From NCBI RefSeq assembly GCF_002135315.1, contig NZ_NEGA01000007.1, positions 124,001 to 188,000 of the forward strand: DNA of 64,000 nt, written 5' to 3'. The position numbers and the translations under genes were made by a program. Below, piece by piece: positions 22,878-32,447 of the stretch (the first letter of the stretch is position 1; every line of letters starts with the position of its first letter). The notes under the pieces are model-generated. The model had not been told where the DNA came from. It was given only the letters and a program-made list of their open reading frames with translations, and made no database searches. Source of the DNA: Acinetobacter sp. ANC 3903. GTDB lineage: Bacteria > Pseudomonadota > Gammaproteobacteria > Pseudomonadales > Moraxellaceae.

Positions 22878-23432
22878 TTAATAAGATTCAGGTAGCGCAC
22901 TTAAAAACTCTCGGCGTTCCTCTTTATTGGTTTTAAAATCACCGACAAAAGAAACCGTACGGGTAGTGGATTCCTGTTTGCCTACACCACGCATCATCAT
23001 GCACATATGCGCTGAATCAATCATCACCGCCACACCACGTGCTTTAGTCACTTCAGCTACGGCTTCTGCAATTTGCTGGGTCAGGTTTTCCTGAATTTGC
23101 AAACGACGGGCAAACATTTCGGTAATGCGGGCAAATTTGGACAAACCGAGCACATTGCCTTCAGGCAAATAGGCAATATGTACACGACCGTAAAAAGGCA
23201 ATAAATGATGTTCACAGAGTGAATAGAATTCGATATTTTTGACCAATACCATTTCACGGTTATCGGAAGGGAAGACCGCACTATTGGTCACTTCTTCTAA
23301 AGTTTTGCTATATCCAGACGTTAAATACGAAAAAGCTTTAGCAGCACGCATTGGCGTATCTTTAAGACCAGGACGATTAAGATCTTCACCAACGGCAGTT
23401 AAAATGTTGGCGTAGGATTGCTGCATAGACAT
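22878..23432 (-). CDS. folE: GTP cyclohydrolase I
   Basis: Opens the guanine ring of GTP to give 7,8-dihydroneopterin triphosphate, the first step to folate. The zinc and active-site signatures are present: [41 protein letters not shown] and [11 protein letters not shown]. The length of 184 residues fits the short bacterial form. It lies downstream of the smr and trp genes on the same strand, 87 bp from smr. Confidence 0.96.
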   Translation of the reverse strand: MSMQQSYANILTAVGEDLNRPGLKDTPMRAAKAFSYLTSGYSKTLEEVTNSAVFPSDNREMVLVKNIEFYSLCEHHLLPFYGRVHIAYLPEGNVLGLSKFARITEMFARRLQIQENLTQQIAEAVAEVTKARGVAVMIDSAHMCMMMRGVGKQESTTRTVSFVGDFKTNKEERREFLSALPESY

Positions 23433-23519
23433 AAGACGTGTTCACTTACACTGATATTGAACAAGGACGGCATTGTAGCAGAAAACCACTCCAATGCCTG
23501 CTTTTGAGGAAAAATCCGA

Positions 23520-24209
23520 TTACTGTTTGAATTTTGGGTTCTTTTCTGCACGTTTCAGCAGAACCAGAACCGCACCGGTTCCACCCTGATTTTCAGGAGC
23601 ACTGACAAAGGCTAAAACATCACGGTGCTGACGCAGCCAGCCATTCACATAGGTTTTTAAAATAGCTTCAGGCCCTTTGCCATGTACAATTTTAATGACG
23701 TTCTGATTTTCATCTTTGGTCATTTGAATAATCTGTAGTACAGCTACACGGGCTTCTTCTACGGTACAGCCATGCAGATCGACCGCTTCAAACCAGCGCA
23801 GGTTGCCTGCTTTTAAATCTTCAAAAACTTTATGCTGTAACGTGGCAATGCGATAGCTTAACGCCGCTTGGCTGGCTACCGGATTGAGCATGGCTTGAGT
23901 ATCCGACAGCTCCGCCTGATCGGTTTCCATAGGGCCGGTTGCGGCTGCACGTTTGGCTAAAATTTTTGCATCCGGTTTTTTCTTTTTGTTCTTTTCAATC
24001 TTTGCAATATTACTGCTGTCGATTTTTTTGACACCTTGCATCGATTTCTGGAACAAAGCGAAATCATCTTCCTGCTCTTGCTGAGGCTGAGCTTTAGGCT
24101 CCTCAGGCTGCTTGGCAATCGCGCTGGATTGTGGATGGGTAATTTGCTTTTTAAAAGATTTCAGTAAATTGTACTGATCTTTCGAAAGCGAAGAATCATG
24201 TTTACTCAT
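23520..24209 (-). CDS. Smr-domain protein (SmrA/YfcN type)
   Basis: 229 residues. The N-terminal half is charged and lysine/glutamine-rich (low complexity). The C-terminal Smr domain (residues about 140-225) has DLHGCTVEEA and the HGKGPEAILK signature (the family consensus is HGxG). Smr domains cleave or bind nucleic acids; in E. coli and other bacteria some act in rescue of collided ribosomes. It starts 15 bp after trpC, so it probably shares the trp transcript. Confidence 0.88.
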   Translation of the reverse strand: MSKHDSSLSKDQYNLLKSFKKQITHPQSSAIAKQPEEPKAQPQQEQEDDFALFQKSMQGVKKIDSSNIAKIEKNKKKKPDAKILAKRAAATGPMETDQAELSDTQAMLNPVASQAALSYRIATLQHKVFEDLKAGNLRWFEAVDLHGCTVEEARVAVLQIIQMTKDENQNVIKIVHGKGPEAILKTYVNGWLRQHRDVLAFVSAPENQGGTGAVLVLLKRAEKNPKFKQ

Positions 24210-24224
24210 AATCTTTAATATTCA

Positions 24225-25031
24225 TTAAATAGTTTCAGGCTGACCAAACAATGCCGTGAAGGCATGATCTGGACGAGGCTGTTTCATAAAACTTTCACCC
24301 ACAAGGAAGGCATGAATATCATGTTCTTGCATCATGTGGACATCATGTGGAGTGGCAATACCACTTTCAGTCACCAGTAAACGTGAAGGCTCAAGCAATT
24401 TTTTCAAGCGTAGTGATGTGTTTAAATCGACATCAAAGGTTTTTAAATTACGGTTATTCACGCCTAACAGACAATGCTCTGAAAGTCTCAGTGCACGTTC
24501 AAGCTCAGCTTCATCATGCACTTCAACCAGAACATCCAGATTGTGTTCAAATGCGGTTTTAGACATTTCTTCGAGTTGCTGGTCAGACAGGCACGCCACA
24601 ATTAAAAGAATACAGTCTGCATGCAGGGCACGGGCTTCAATCACGCCATAAGGGTCAATCAGGAAATCCTTGCGTAATGCAGGCAAGGCACAATGCGAAC
24701 GGGCAATCTGGATATTTTCATCCGCACCCTGGAAAAAGTCCACATCTGTCAGTACAGACAGGCAAGCAGCACCTGCCTGTTCATATTGCTGGGCAATTTC
24801 AGCAGGATTAAAGTTCTCGCGAATCACGCCTTTTGAAGGAGAGGCTTTTTTGATTTCAGCAATCACGCCTGGACGCTTGTGTTGTAAAGACTGCGCAAAA
24901 CCACGCACAGGTGTTGCCGCCTGAGCTAGTTCTTCCACATCTTTATAACTGTGTTGCTTAAGACGAGCAGCAAATTCTTGCTGTTTACGATCCACAATTT
25001 TGCCTAAAATTGTATTTGCGATATCTACCAT
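24225..25031 (-). CDS. trpC: Indole-3-glycerol phosphate synthase
   Basis: Closes the indole ring in tryptophan synthesis. TIM barrel with RPGVIAEIKKASPSKGVIRE near the N-terminus (catalytic Lys region), GVNNRNLKTFDVD, and LVTESGI near the end. 268 residues, monofunctional (no fused trpF). It lies 18 bp after trpD. Confidence 0.96.
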   Translation of the reverse strand: MVDIANTILGKIVDRKQQEFAARLKQHSYKDVEELAQAATPVRGFAQSLQHKRPGVIAEIKKASPSKGVIRENFNPAEIAQQYEQAGAACLSVLTDVDFFQGADENIQIARSHCALPALRKDFLIDPYGVIEARALHADCILLIVACLSDQQLEEMSKTAFEHNLDVLVEVHDEAELERALRLSEHCLLGVNNRNLKTFDVDLNTSLRLKKLLEPSRLLVTESGIATPHDVHMMQEHDIHAFLVGESFMKQPRPDHAFTALFGQPETI

Positions 25032-25049
25032 GATCTTTGTCCTGTCGTC

Positions 25050-26096
25050 TTAAGTTTCGTATTCTTTTAAAGTTTTGGTGTATTCAGACAAAATGCCCAT
25101 CTTTTCCAAAGCTTGACCGCCATAGATAATATCATGTGCCAAAGCAACGCCTTGCTTATAGCTGTTGGTCAAACCTGAAACGTAGATCCCGGCACCGGCA
25201 TTCAGTGCCACCATACTGGCCGCTTTTTCACCTAGGGCAGACTTTTTCTTGCCTAAAGCATCTTTAATCAAAGCCAGACTTTCAGCTGCGCTATCTACAG
25301 AAAGGCCAGTTAAGGTTTGCGATTCAATATCGACCGCTTCGGGTTGAATTTCCCATTCGGTAATTTCACCGTCTTTCAGTTCAGCCACATGAGTGGAAGA
25401 GGCCAGACTGATTTCATCCAGACCATCTTTAGAATGCACCACCATGACATGTTCTGCGCCCAGCTGTTTCAATACTTCAGCCATCGGAAGACAAAGTTCG
25501 GTAGAGAATACGCCAATTACAAAACGTTTTACCCCGGCCGGATTCGTAAGCGGGCCAAGCAGGTTGAAAATACTGCGGAAGCCGAGTTCTTTACGCGGGC
25601 CAGCAGCATATTTCATCGCTTTGTGATGATTCGGTGCAAACAGGAAACCGACGCCCATTTCACGGATGCAACGTTCAGTTTGCTGCATGTTGAGGTCAAG
25701 ATTAATCCCGGCTTGTTCTAAAAGATCAGATGAGCCTGATTTGGATGACACACCACGGCCGCCATGTTTGGCAATGGTTGCCCCAGCAGCTGCAATGACA
25801 AAACTTGATGCAGTCGATACGTTAAACAGGTTTTGGCCGTCACCGCCGGTACCGACAATATCAACCAGATGCGGAAGATCGCTGACATCAATTTTAATCG
25901 CAAATTCACGCATTACACGAGCAGCTGCGGTAATTTCGTCAATGCTTTCGCCTTTTAAGCGTAGGCCCATCATTAAAGCACCAATCTGTGCATCGGTTGC
26001 TTGACCATTCATGATGGTACGCATTACTTCTTCCATTTGCGGTTGAGTGAGCTCGATATTTTTAGTGATGTTATTTAAAGCTTGTTGAATATTCAT
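25050..26096 (-). CDS. trpD: Anthranilate phosphoribosyltransferase
   Basis: Transfers phosphoribose from PRPP to anthranilate. It shows the glycine-rich PRPP motif [17 protein letters not shown], the [18 protein letters not shown] loop, and [14 protein letters not shown]. 348 residues. Middle gene of trpG-trpD-trpC, 17 bp after trpG. Confidence 0.97.
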   Translation of the reverse strand: MNIQQALNNITKNIELTQPQMEEVMRTIMNGQATDAQIGALMMGLRLKGESIDEITAAARVMREFAIKIDVSDLPHLVDIVGTGGDGQNLFNVSTASSFVIAAAGATIAKHGGRGVSSKSGSSDLLEQAGINLDLNMQQTERCIREMGVGFLFAPNHHKAMKYAAGPRKELGFRSIFNLLGPLTNPAGVKRFVIGVFSTELCLPMAEVLKQLGAEHVMVVHSKDGLDEISLASSTHVAELKDGEITEWEIQPEAVDIESQTLTGLSVDSAAESLALIKDALGKKKSALGEKAASMVALNAGAGIYVSGLTNSYKQGVALAHDIIYGGQALEKMGILSEYTKTLKEYET

Positions 26097-26113
26097 AATC
26101 TTGATAGCGCTCG

Positions 26114-26698
26114 TTATGCGTAAATTTCTAAAAAGTTTTTGAAGATTTGGTGACCGTGCTCACTCAGAATGGATTCAGGATGAAACTGCACGCCTTCGAT
26201 TGGCAATGTCTTATGTTTCACGCCCATGATCTCTTCCATAGAGCCATCTTCTTCATTGGTCCAGCAGGTCACTTCCAGGCATTCTGGCAATGTCGCCTGA
26301 TCAATCACCAGTGAGTGATAGCGCGTTGCAGAAAACGGAGAAGGCAGATTGCTGAAAATCCCCTTATTGCTGTGATACATGTCCGATAAACGGCCATGCA
26401 TGACTTTTTTGGCGCGAACCACATCTCCACCAAAGGCTTGTCCAATACTTTGATGTCCCAAGCACACTCCCAGTAAAGGAATTTTTCCGGCAAAGTGCTG
26501 AATTGCAGGAATGGAAATGCCTGCTTCGCTTGGTGAGCACGGACCAGGACCAATAACGAGATACTTCGGTTGCCATCGCTCGATATCTTCCAATGTAACG
26601 GCATCATTACGGACTACTTTTACTTCCTGATTTAACTCGCCAAAATACTGCACGATGTTATAGGTAAAAGAGTCATAGTTGTCGATCATTAAAAGCAT
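26114..26698 (-). CDS. trpG: Anthranilate synthase glutamine amidotransferase subunit
   Basis: Supplies ammonia from glutamine to TrpE, and in many bacteria also to PabB. It is a class I amidotransferase: [10 protein letters not shown] (oxyanion region), the nucleophile in [12 protein letters not shown], and the C-terminal His/Glu in [11 protein letters not shown]. 194 residues. First gene of the trpGDC set; trpE is not in the window, as is usual in Acinetobacter. Confidence 0.95.
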   Translation of the reverse strand: MLLMIDNYDSFTYNIVQYFGELNQEVKVVRNDAVTLEDIERWQPKYLVIGPGPCSPSEAGISIPAIQHFAGKIPLLGVCLGHQSIGQAFGGDVVRAKKVMHGRLSDMYHSNKGIFSNLPSPFSATRYHSLVIDQATLPECLEVTCWTNEEDGSMEEIMGVKHKTLPIEGVQFHPESILSEHGHQIFKNFLEIYA

Positions 26699-27148
26699 GA
26701 GCTAACCTATTGAAATTTGCGCACTTAACTGTGCTCGAATAGTCCAAGAATACTCGCATGATTCAAGTTTTCACTGCATAGTCTTATTTAAACTAAAAGC
26801 AGTCAAAACGGCTAAAAAATGGAGTGCGAATAATCATAGCAAAAAATAAACATTTTCTGCTGAACTATTTCTATGATAATGATTTTAGAGAAATCACTGC
26901 GGGTGAATAAGCTGATTTATTTGCATTTTATGGTAAATGAAATTCATTGAAGATTGTTGCAATAATTTGATGTTATTTTTTGAATATGGTAAAGGCTTGA
27001 TCTGGATTTAAAAGCACTGAATGGTAAATGATTAATATATTTTGGTAATATACTATCTATAAGTAAGTATTGTGCTGTTTAAATTTGCTTCATTGAAGCT
27101 TGGCTTCATAAAAGAACATAAAGCAATGAATATCAGATTTATAAGTTG

Positions 27149-27163
27149 TCACCAAAATGGCGC
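27149..27163. promoter_or_regulatory. Distal NtrC-type site
   Basis: TCACCAAAATGGCGC matches the NtrC pattern GCACC-N5-GGTGC at all but two positions. It lies about 470 bp before the expected glnA transcription start, in a 969-bp gap (26699-27667) that is otherwise AT-rich and without a supported gene. Confidence 0.45.
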
Positions 27164-27428
27164 AGAGTGTTTCATGCGTTTGAAACTTTGAAATAATTAA
27201 AGTTTAACAGCTGAAAAAATAAAAAATATATAAATAATAATAAGATATAATTTATTTGTGGTTTAATGGGTTTTTAGCTTAAAAATTAAAATTCTGAAAA
27301 TATTCATTAATGAAATCATTAATATGACAGAGAAAAAATTATTAAGTATTTATTTTAAGCGGAACCGATACATATTTAGTCAAATGGCAAGTAAAGCAGG
27401 GCTTTTGTTAGAGGTAGAAAATAAATAT

Positions 27429-27443
27429 GCACCAATTTAGTAC
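27429..27443. promoter_or_regulatory. NtrC-type site upstream of glnA
   Basis: GCACCAATTTAGTAC: perfect left half, three of five matches in the right half of GCACC-N5-GGTGC. Centred about 183 bp before the expected start of transcription. Confidence 0.45.
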
Positions 27444-27480
27444 ACTAAAAGCAGCTTTTTAAGTAAAAGCAATTAAGAGT

Positions 27481-27495
27481 GTTTGAATATGGTGC
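27481..27495. promoter_or_regulatory. NtrC-type half site upstream of glnA
   Basis: GTTTGAATATGGTGC: perfect right half, poor left half. It lies 52 bp (about five helical turns) downstream of the site at 27429, the same face of the helix. A TATAAT at 27514-27519 might belong to an additional sigma-70 promoter, but no good -35 is seen. Confidence 0.4.
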
Positions 27496-27591
27496 ATTTG
27501 GATTTGGACACAGTATAATAGCCTCAAAGCAAAGCGCTTAAATCTGCTATTCTGATAAAGAATTCAGTATTTTATCTTTGTTTTTTTAAAG

Positions 27592-27609
27592 TTGGTATGA
27601 GAATTGCTT
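27592..27609 (+). promoter_or_regulatory. Sigma-54 promoter of glnA
   Basis: TTGGTATGAGAATTGCTT: GG at 27594-27595 and GC at 27606-27607 have the exact -24/-12 spacing of sigma-54 promoters (TGGYAY-N5-TTGCW). Transcription would begin near 27619, about 50 bp before glnA. Confidence 0.75.
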
Positions 27610-27667
27610 AACAGATACCAACTACTAACACGCACTTAGCAGGTGCAACAAAAATCATCGGAGCAAA

Positions 27668-29083
27668 ATGAGCATGGCGAACAAGGTCCTTCAACTCATC
27701 CAAGAAAGTAGCGCAAAATGGGTCGATTTTCGCTTTACTGATACTAAGGGTAAAGAGCAGCATGTAACTTACCCTGCAGATTCAATCGACGAAGATACAT
27801 TTGAAGACGGTAAAATGTTTGATGGTTCTTCAATCGCTGGTTGGAAAGGCATTGAAGCATCTGACATGATCTTACGTCCAGATGCAGAAACTGGTTTTGT
27901 AGACCCGTTCTTTGCTGAGCCTACAGTTGTTGTGACTTGTGACGTAATCGAGCCATCTACTGGTCAAGGTTATGAACGCGATCCACGCTCAATTGCTCGC
28001 CGTGCAGAAGAATACTTAAAATCAACAGGTATTGGTGATACTGCATTCTTCGGTCCAGAACCAGAATTCTTCGTTTTTGACGAAGTGAAATGGGACATCG
28101 ACATGTCTGGCGCGCGCCACACATTGATCGCTGAAGAGGCTGCTTGGTCTACTGGTAAAGATTACGAAGCTGGTAACTCAGGTCACCGTCCACGTGTTAA
28201 AGGCGGTTACTTCCCGGTTCCTCCTGTAGATTCTTCACAAGATATGCGTGCTGATATGTGTGCCCGTATTGAAGACATCATGGGCCCAGGCCGTGTAGAA
28301 GTACATCACCATGAAGTTGCATCTTGCCAGTTAGAAATTGGTGTGAGCTTCAACACCATGGTTCGTAAAGCGGACGAAGTTCAACAGTTTAAATATGCGG
28401 TTTGGAACGTTGCTCACCAATACGCTAAAACTGCGACTTTCATGCCTAAACCAATGGTAGGTGACAACGGTTCTGGTATGCATGTTCACATGTCTATCTC
28501 TAAAGATGGCAAGAACTTGTTTGCTGGTGATGAATATGCAGGCCTTTCTGAAATGGCATTGTACTTCATTGGTGGTGTGATCAAACATGCTCGTTCATTG
28601 AATGCAATTACTAACCCTTCTACAAACTCGTACAAGCGTTTAGTTCCGCATTTCGAAGCACCGATCATGCTTGCTTACTCAGCACGTAACCGTTCTGCTT
28701 CTATCCGTATTCCTTACGTTTCTAGCCCTAAAGGCAAACGTATTGAAGCACGTTTCCCAGATCCAATGATGAACCCGTACTTAGGTTTTGCTGCATTGTT
28801 GATGGCTGGCCTTGACGGTATCCAAAACAAGATCCACCCAGGTGAAGCTGCAGACAAAAACTTGTATGATCTTCCTCCTGAAGAAGAAGCTAAAATCCCT
28901 ACAGTGGCTCATAGCCTAGATATGGCACTTGAAGCTCTTGCAGCTGATCACGATTACCTGCTTAAAGGTGGCGTGTTCACTAAAGAAATGCTTGATGCGT
29001 ATATCGAACTTAAAACTGAAGAAGTACGTCGTCTTAATACGACTACTCACCCAGTTGAATTTGATATGTACTACAGCTTGTAA
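27668..29083 (+). CDS. glnA: Glutamine synthetase type I
   Basis: Makes glutamine from glutamate, ammonia and ATP. 471 residues. [17 protein letters not shown] near residue 60 and the metal and ATP motifs are present, as is [16 protein letters not shown]. The adenylylation loop NLYDLPPEE near residue 400 contains the regulatory Tyr, so control by GlnE is expected. GGAG lies 4 nt before the ATG at 27668 and 10 nt before one at 27674; either could be used. The sigma-54 promoter and NtrC-type sites upstream point to nitrogen control. Confidence 0.97.
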   Translation: MSMANKVLQLIQESSAKWVDFRFTDTKGKEQHVTYPADSIDEDTFEDGKMFDGSSIAGWKGIEASDMILRPDAETGFVDPFFAEPTVVVTCDVIEPSTGQGYERDPRSIARRAEEYLKSTGIGDTAFFGPEPEFFVFDEVKWDIDMSGARHTLIAEEAAWSTGKDYEAGNSGHRPRVKGGYFPVPPVDSSQDMRADMCARIEDIMGPGRVEVHHHEVASCQLEIGVSFNTMVRKADEVQQFKYAVWNVAHQYAKTATFMPKPMVGDNGSGMHVHMSISKDGKNLFAGDEYAGLSEMALYFIGGVIKHARSLNAITNPSTNSYKRLVPHFEAPIMLAYSARNRSASIRIPYVSSPKGKRIEARFPDPMMNPYLGFAALLMAGLDGIQNKIHPGEAADKNLYDLPPEEEAKIPTVAHSLDMALEALAADHDYLLKGGVFTKEMLDAYIELKTEEVRRLNTTTHPVEFDMYYSL

Positions 29084-29107
29084 TTCATATTCGAATTTAA
29101 GTTCAAG

Positions 29108-29135
29108 AAAAACCCGCGCTTGTCGCGGGTTTTTT
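29108..29135 (+). terminator. Terminator of glnA
   Basis: AACCCGCG/CGCGGGTT stem and T6 tail, 25 bp after the stop. Confidence 0.92.
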
Positions 29136-29172
29136 GTATGATGGGGTGAAGATTTACAAGAGTCATCACCTT

Positions 29173-29451
29173 ATGGCAAAGCCACGTAAAAAACAAACCA
29201 GCTTTTATCCTTGGATTGATCCGCTTGATCACGACAAGGGATTTAAAATGAATTTCTCGACTGTGGAATACATGGAAGTCGGTCGTACGGTTGAAGGTTA
29301 TAAGCAAGCTGAGTTTATAGGGCTTAAAAATCCTGAATTGGCTTTGGATTATGCTTATCCTGAAAGCTTTTATTTAAGTGCTGAAGGCATGATTTTAATC
29401 AAGACTCCGCAGGGGAAATTTGAAGTGATAGCCAAGACAGACAACTGTTAA
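29173..29451 (+). CDS. Small conserved hypothetical protein
   Basis: 92 residues from the ATG at 29173 (the frame is open from 29134, but that part overlaps the glnA terminator region). The sequence begins basic (MAKPRKKQTSF) and has a mixed charged body with no membrane segment or recognised domain. The ribosome site is weak. It lies between the glnA terminator and ubiC, same strand. I do not recognise a family. Confidence 0.6.
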   Translation: MAKPRKKQTSFYPWIDPLDHDKGFKMNFSTVEYMEVGRTVEGYKQAEFIGLKNPELALDYAYPESFYLSAEGMILIKTPQGKFEVIAKTDNC

Positions 29452-29554
29452 ATCAAGATTTTGTTTTAAATTGAATGATGATAAGTAAACTTAAGTCTTC
29501 TGAATATCATTTAAACTGTGTATAAATTTCCACATTTTCAAGAGCTTTAACGTT

Positions 29555-30055
29555 ATGCGTGAACCGCGTGCATACGCAAATCAAAATCCAATCATTTTAC
29601 CTGTATTAAAGCCGTGGTTATATGCTTCAGGTTCACTGACACAGCAATTAACCGATTTTGCGGGTGGGGTATTCAAGGTTCAGCCCATTGAAGAGCATTA
29701 TCAGCGGCTTCTACGTGCAGATGCGCAATGGATGAATATGCCGCATCAGCATACGTCGTGGGTACGTGAAAGCTATCTATATGGCTGTGAAGATGCACCG
29801 TGGGTCAAAGCCAAAAGCATCTTTCCAATTTTAAGTTTGCAATCCCGGGCACGCATCTTTCAGCATATTGGTAAAAAACCAATCGGATGGTTTCTATTTC
29901 AACGTACCAATCCGGTTTGTCAGCGGCGGGTAATTCTACTTGAAGATGGCTGGACACGACAAAGTTGCTATACTTGGCATGGTTGTAAATTCATTGTGCA
30001 GGAAACTTTTTTGCCTGCATTTGAACGCTTTATTCAACAAAAAATTAAACAGTAA
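29555..30055 (+). CDS. ubiC: Chorismate lyase
   Basis: Removes pyruvate from chorismate to give 4-hydroxybenzoate, the first committed step of ubiquinone synthesis. 166 residues with the family pattern: LKPWLYASGSLTQQL at the N-terminus, the active-site Arg region WVRESYLYG and the C-terminal VQETFLPAF carrying the conserved Glu. It lies 17 bp before ubiA in the usual ubiCA order. Confidence 0.92.
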   Translation: MREPRAYANQNPIILPVLKPWLYASGSLTQQLTDFAGGVFKVQPIEEHYQRLLRADAQWMNMPHQHTSWVRESYLYGCEDAPWVKAKSIFPILSLQSRARIFQHIGKKPIGWFLFQRTNPVCQRRVILLEDGWTRQSCYTWHGCKFIVQETFLPAFERFIQQKIKQ

Positions 30056-30072
30056 CCTGGTTAAGGAATGTC

Positions 30073-30951
30073 ATGGCAACTGCACATCAAATTACCTGGC
30101 GTGAACGTCTGGATGCTTATTATTATCTCTGCCGTTTTGATAAGCCGATTGGCACGGAACTGGTGTTCTGGCCGACCATGTGGGCACTTTGGGTGGCTAA
30201 TCAGGGAATCCCAGGCATTGGGATTTTAATTCCCATGATTCTGGGTACCATTTTTATGCGTGCTGCGGGTTGTGCTATTAATGACTTTGCTGACCGTAAA
30301 GTGGATGCGCATGTAGAACGAACTAAAAACCGTCCTTTGGCTACTGGTGTGATCAGTGCTAAAGAAGCTATTTATGTGTTTTTGCTACTTGTGGCTGCCA
30401 GTGCATGTATGCTGTTTTTCTTGCCTATTGAAACGTTCTACTGGTCATTTGGGGCGCTATTTCTGGCATTTATCTATCCCTTTATGAAGCGCTACACCAA
30501 CTTGCCACAAGTCTTTCTAGGCGCGGCATTTTCATGGTCCATTCCGATGGCTTATACCGCAGTCGGGCAGACACCGGACTTAAGCTGCTGGCTTTTGTAT
30601 TTTGGCAATCTGGCTTGGACAGTAGCTTATGATACGCAATATGCCATTACCGACCGTGAGTATGATTTAAAGATTGGGGTGAAATCGACAGCCATTTTAT
30701 TTGGCAAATATGACATCGAAATCATTTCTTTATTACAGGTCAGCAGCCTGGTCTTAATTGGCAGTGCCATGTATTTGGAAAATCTGTTGATGCCATTCGG
30801 TTTAATCGCGTTGTTATGCGTGGCAGCCGATTTTATCTATCAATGGAGCAAGACTCATGACCGTGATCCACAGCGCTGTTTCTGGGCATTTCGGCATAAT
30901 CGCTGGGTAGGTGTCATGATTTTTGCTGGAATTTTTCTCGCTTTGCTTTAG
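30073..30951 (+). CDS. ubiA: 4-hydroxybenzoate octaprenyltransferase
   Basis: Integral membrane prenyltransferase that attaches the polyprenyl tail to 4-hydroxybenzoate. It has two Asp-rich Mg-diphosphate motifs, NDFADRKVDAHVERTKNRP near residue 75 and YDTQYAITDREYD near 200, and about eight membrane segments. 292 residues. AAGGAA precedes the ATG. Second gene of ubiCA. Confidence 0.95.
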   Translation: MATAHQITWRERLDAYYYLCRFDKPIGTELVFWPTMWALWVANQGIPGIGILIPMILGTIFMRAAGCAINDFADRKVDAHVERTKNRPLATGVISAKEAIYVFLLLVAASACMLFFLPIETFYWSFGALFLAFIYPFMKRYTNLPQVFLGAAFSWSIPMAYTAVGQTPDLSCWLLYFGNLAWTVAYDTQYAITDREYDLKIGVKSTAILFGKYDIEIISLLQVSSLVLIGSAMYLENLLMPFGLIALLCVAADFIYQWSKTHDRDPQRCFWAFRHNRWVGVMIFAGIFLALL

Positions 30952-31147
30952 CGATAAATTGAAGTAAAAATCGCCATAAAAAGTATCCATGCGGATAATG
31001 CTGATCAGTTAAGGAGTTTCGAAATAGACTCTTTAGCTTTTTAGCAGTTCACGACGGAGTCTTACCGTTTTAAATCAAAGTCTTGCAGCTCATTTGTTAC
31101 TTTGGTTTCGCCCTGAGAAGCATTGCTTCGTAAGACCAAAGGCATAT

Positions 31148-31258
31148 GTCATCCGCAAAACTCGTCAGCCACTATCAACTAGCAAATTTGTCACAGAAAC
31201 AATCATTTTTTAATCTTGCGGTGCAATGCACCTCATGCCTCAAACAGTTGCGGATGAC
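31148..31258. repeat. Intergenic repeat with GTCATCCGCAA termini, copy 2
   Basis: A 111-bp element in inverse orientation to the copy at 7026-7123. The ends are conserved (GTCATCCGCAA and its complement plus 9-12 more bases on each side) and the centre is different. A second imperfect palindrome (ACTTTGG.../...CCAAAG) precedes it at about 31109-31142. It sits in the 30952-31374 gap between ubiA and the LysR gene, convergent 3' ends; nothing else is seen there. Confidence 0.8.
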
Positions 31259-31374
31259 TTTTCCACATATCAACTACAATCATGCATTTAAAAAAAATAC
31301 CAGTCAATTTCTTAACTGACTGGCATTAGTCCATACGGATACTTTTTTAGTATGGGTAAAGATCGGTTGCAATA

Positions 31375-32259
31375 TCAGCCCACCTGAATTTGCATCTTCA
31401 ATTCCTGTGTAATCAACTGCAATGCTGCATTTTTTGAGTTTTTTCTAAAACTGGCATACAGCTGCAAGGTAGGAAGTTCAAATTCAGTCGCCACCACCTG
31501 CACATGATCGCCTAGAAATTTCAGCAGATATTCCGGAACGAAACTGAAGCCCATGCCCATATTGATCATGTTGATGTGTTGCAGGACATTGGTGACCCAG
31601 AGCATCTGATGATGCGGCAGATGTTTGAGCTGCAATTGTTGATTGATTTTTTCATAAAATACTGGAGAAGCACTTTGTTCGCACATGATGATGCTCTGTT
31701 TTCTCAAATATTCACGACTGATTTGATGTTTGGAAGGATGTAATTTTGCTGCTGCCACGACATAGATTTTTTCAGTCAATAAGCATAAGTTTTCATAATC
31801 ATCATGCTGTACGGCGTAACGGGTAAAGGCCAGATCCAGTTCAGCATTCTTTAGGCGCTGGATCTGTTCAAGACAGGTCAGGCTTTGCACATGAATGTGC
31901 AGATCAGGAATTTGCTGTTTGAGTTTATCTAAAATTAAGGGCATGACCTTCAGTTCTGCCACATTTAAAAAGCCAATATAAAACTGGTTGTTTTTGTTAT
32001 AAGCCACCTGACGTGCGGCAGACATGGCAAGCTGGGCACTCTCTAACGCACTCAGTGCATGGGGTAAAAAGGCTTCGCCTTCATCAGTCAGGCGGATTTT
32101 TTTTGAGGACCGGTCAAACAGTAATACACCGACTTCTTCTTCCAGATCCTTAATCTGCTGACTTAACGAGGGTTGTGCAGTAAACATCTTTTCAGCAGCT
32201 TTGGTGAAGCTGCCTTGCTGGGCCACACTGACAAAATATCTTAAATGACGTAATTCCAT
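31375..32259 (-). CDS. LysR-family transcriptional regulator
   Basis: 294 residues. The N-terminal helix-turn-helix (FTKAAEKMFTAQPSLSQQIKDLEEEVGVLLFDR) is followed by a substrate-binding domain. It is divergent from the flavin monooxygenase gene that starts at 32448, so regulation of that gene by an aromatic inducer is likely. A GTG twelve bases upstream (32271) could be the start; neither has a good ribosome site, and the ATG giving MELRHLRYF is preferred by family pattern. Confidence 0.9.
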   Translation of the reverse strand: MELRHLRYFVSVAQQGSFTKAAEKMFTAQPSLSQQIKDLEEEVGVLLFDRSSKKIRLTDEGEAFLPHALSALESAQLAMSAARQVAYNKNNQFYIGFLNVAELKVMPLILDKLKQQIPDLHIHVQSLTCLEQIQRLKNAELDLAFTRYAVQHDDYENLCLLTEKIYVVAAAKLHPSKHQISREYLRKQSIIMCEQSASPVFYEKINQQLQLKHLPHHQMLWVTNVLQHINMINMGMGFSFVPEYLLKFLGDHVQVVATEFELPTLQLYASFRKNSKNAALQLITQELKMQIQVG

Positions 32260-32447
32260 AACTGACTGCACGTTTAAACCCGATTGCGCAGCTTCATCCT
32301 ATGCTGATACTGCGAATACGATTATGAAATGTAACAGACTTAGAAGCTATGCAACCATAGTTTAAGCCTATGGGTGTTCTGTGAAATAAGGATGTTGCAT
32401 ACACTGAGATCAGACAGCTGAAGGGTGGCATGGAAAAGGAGTAGGTG

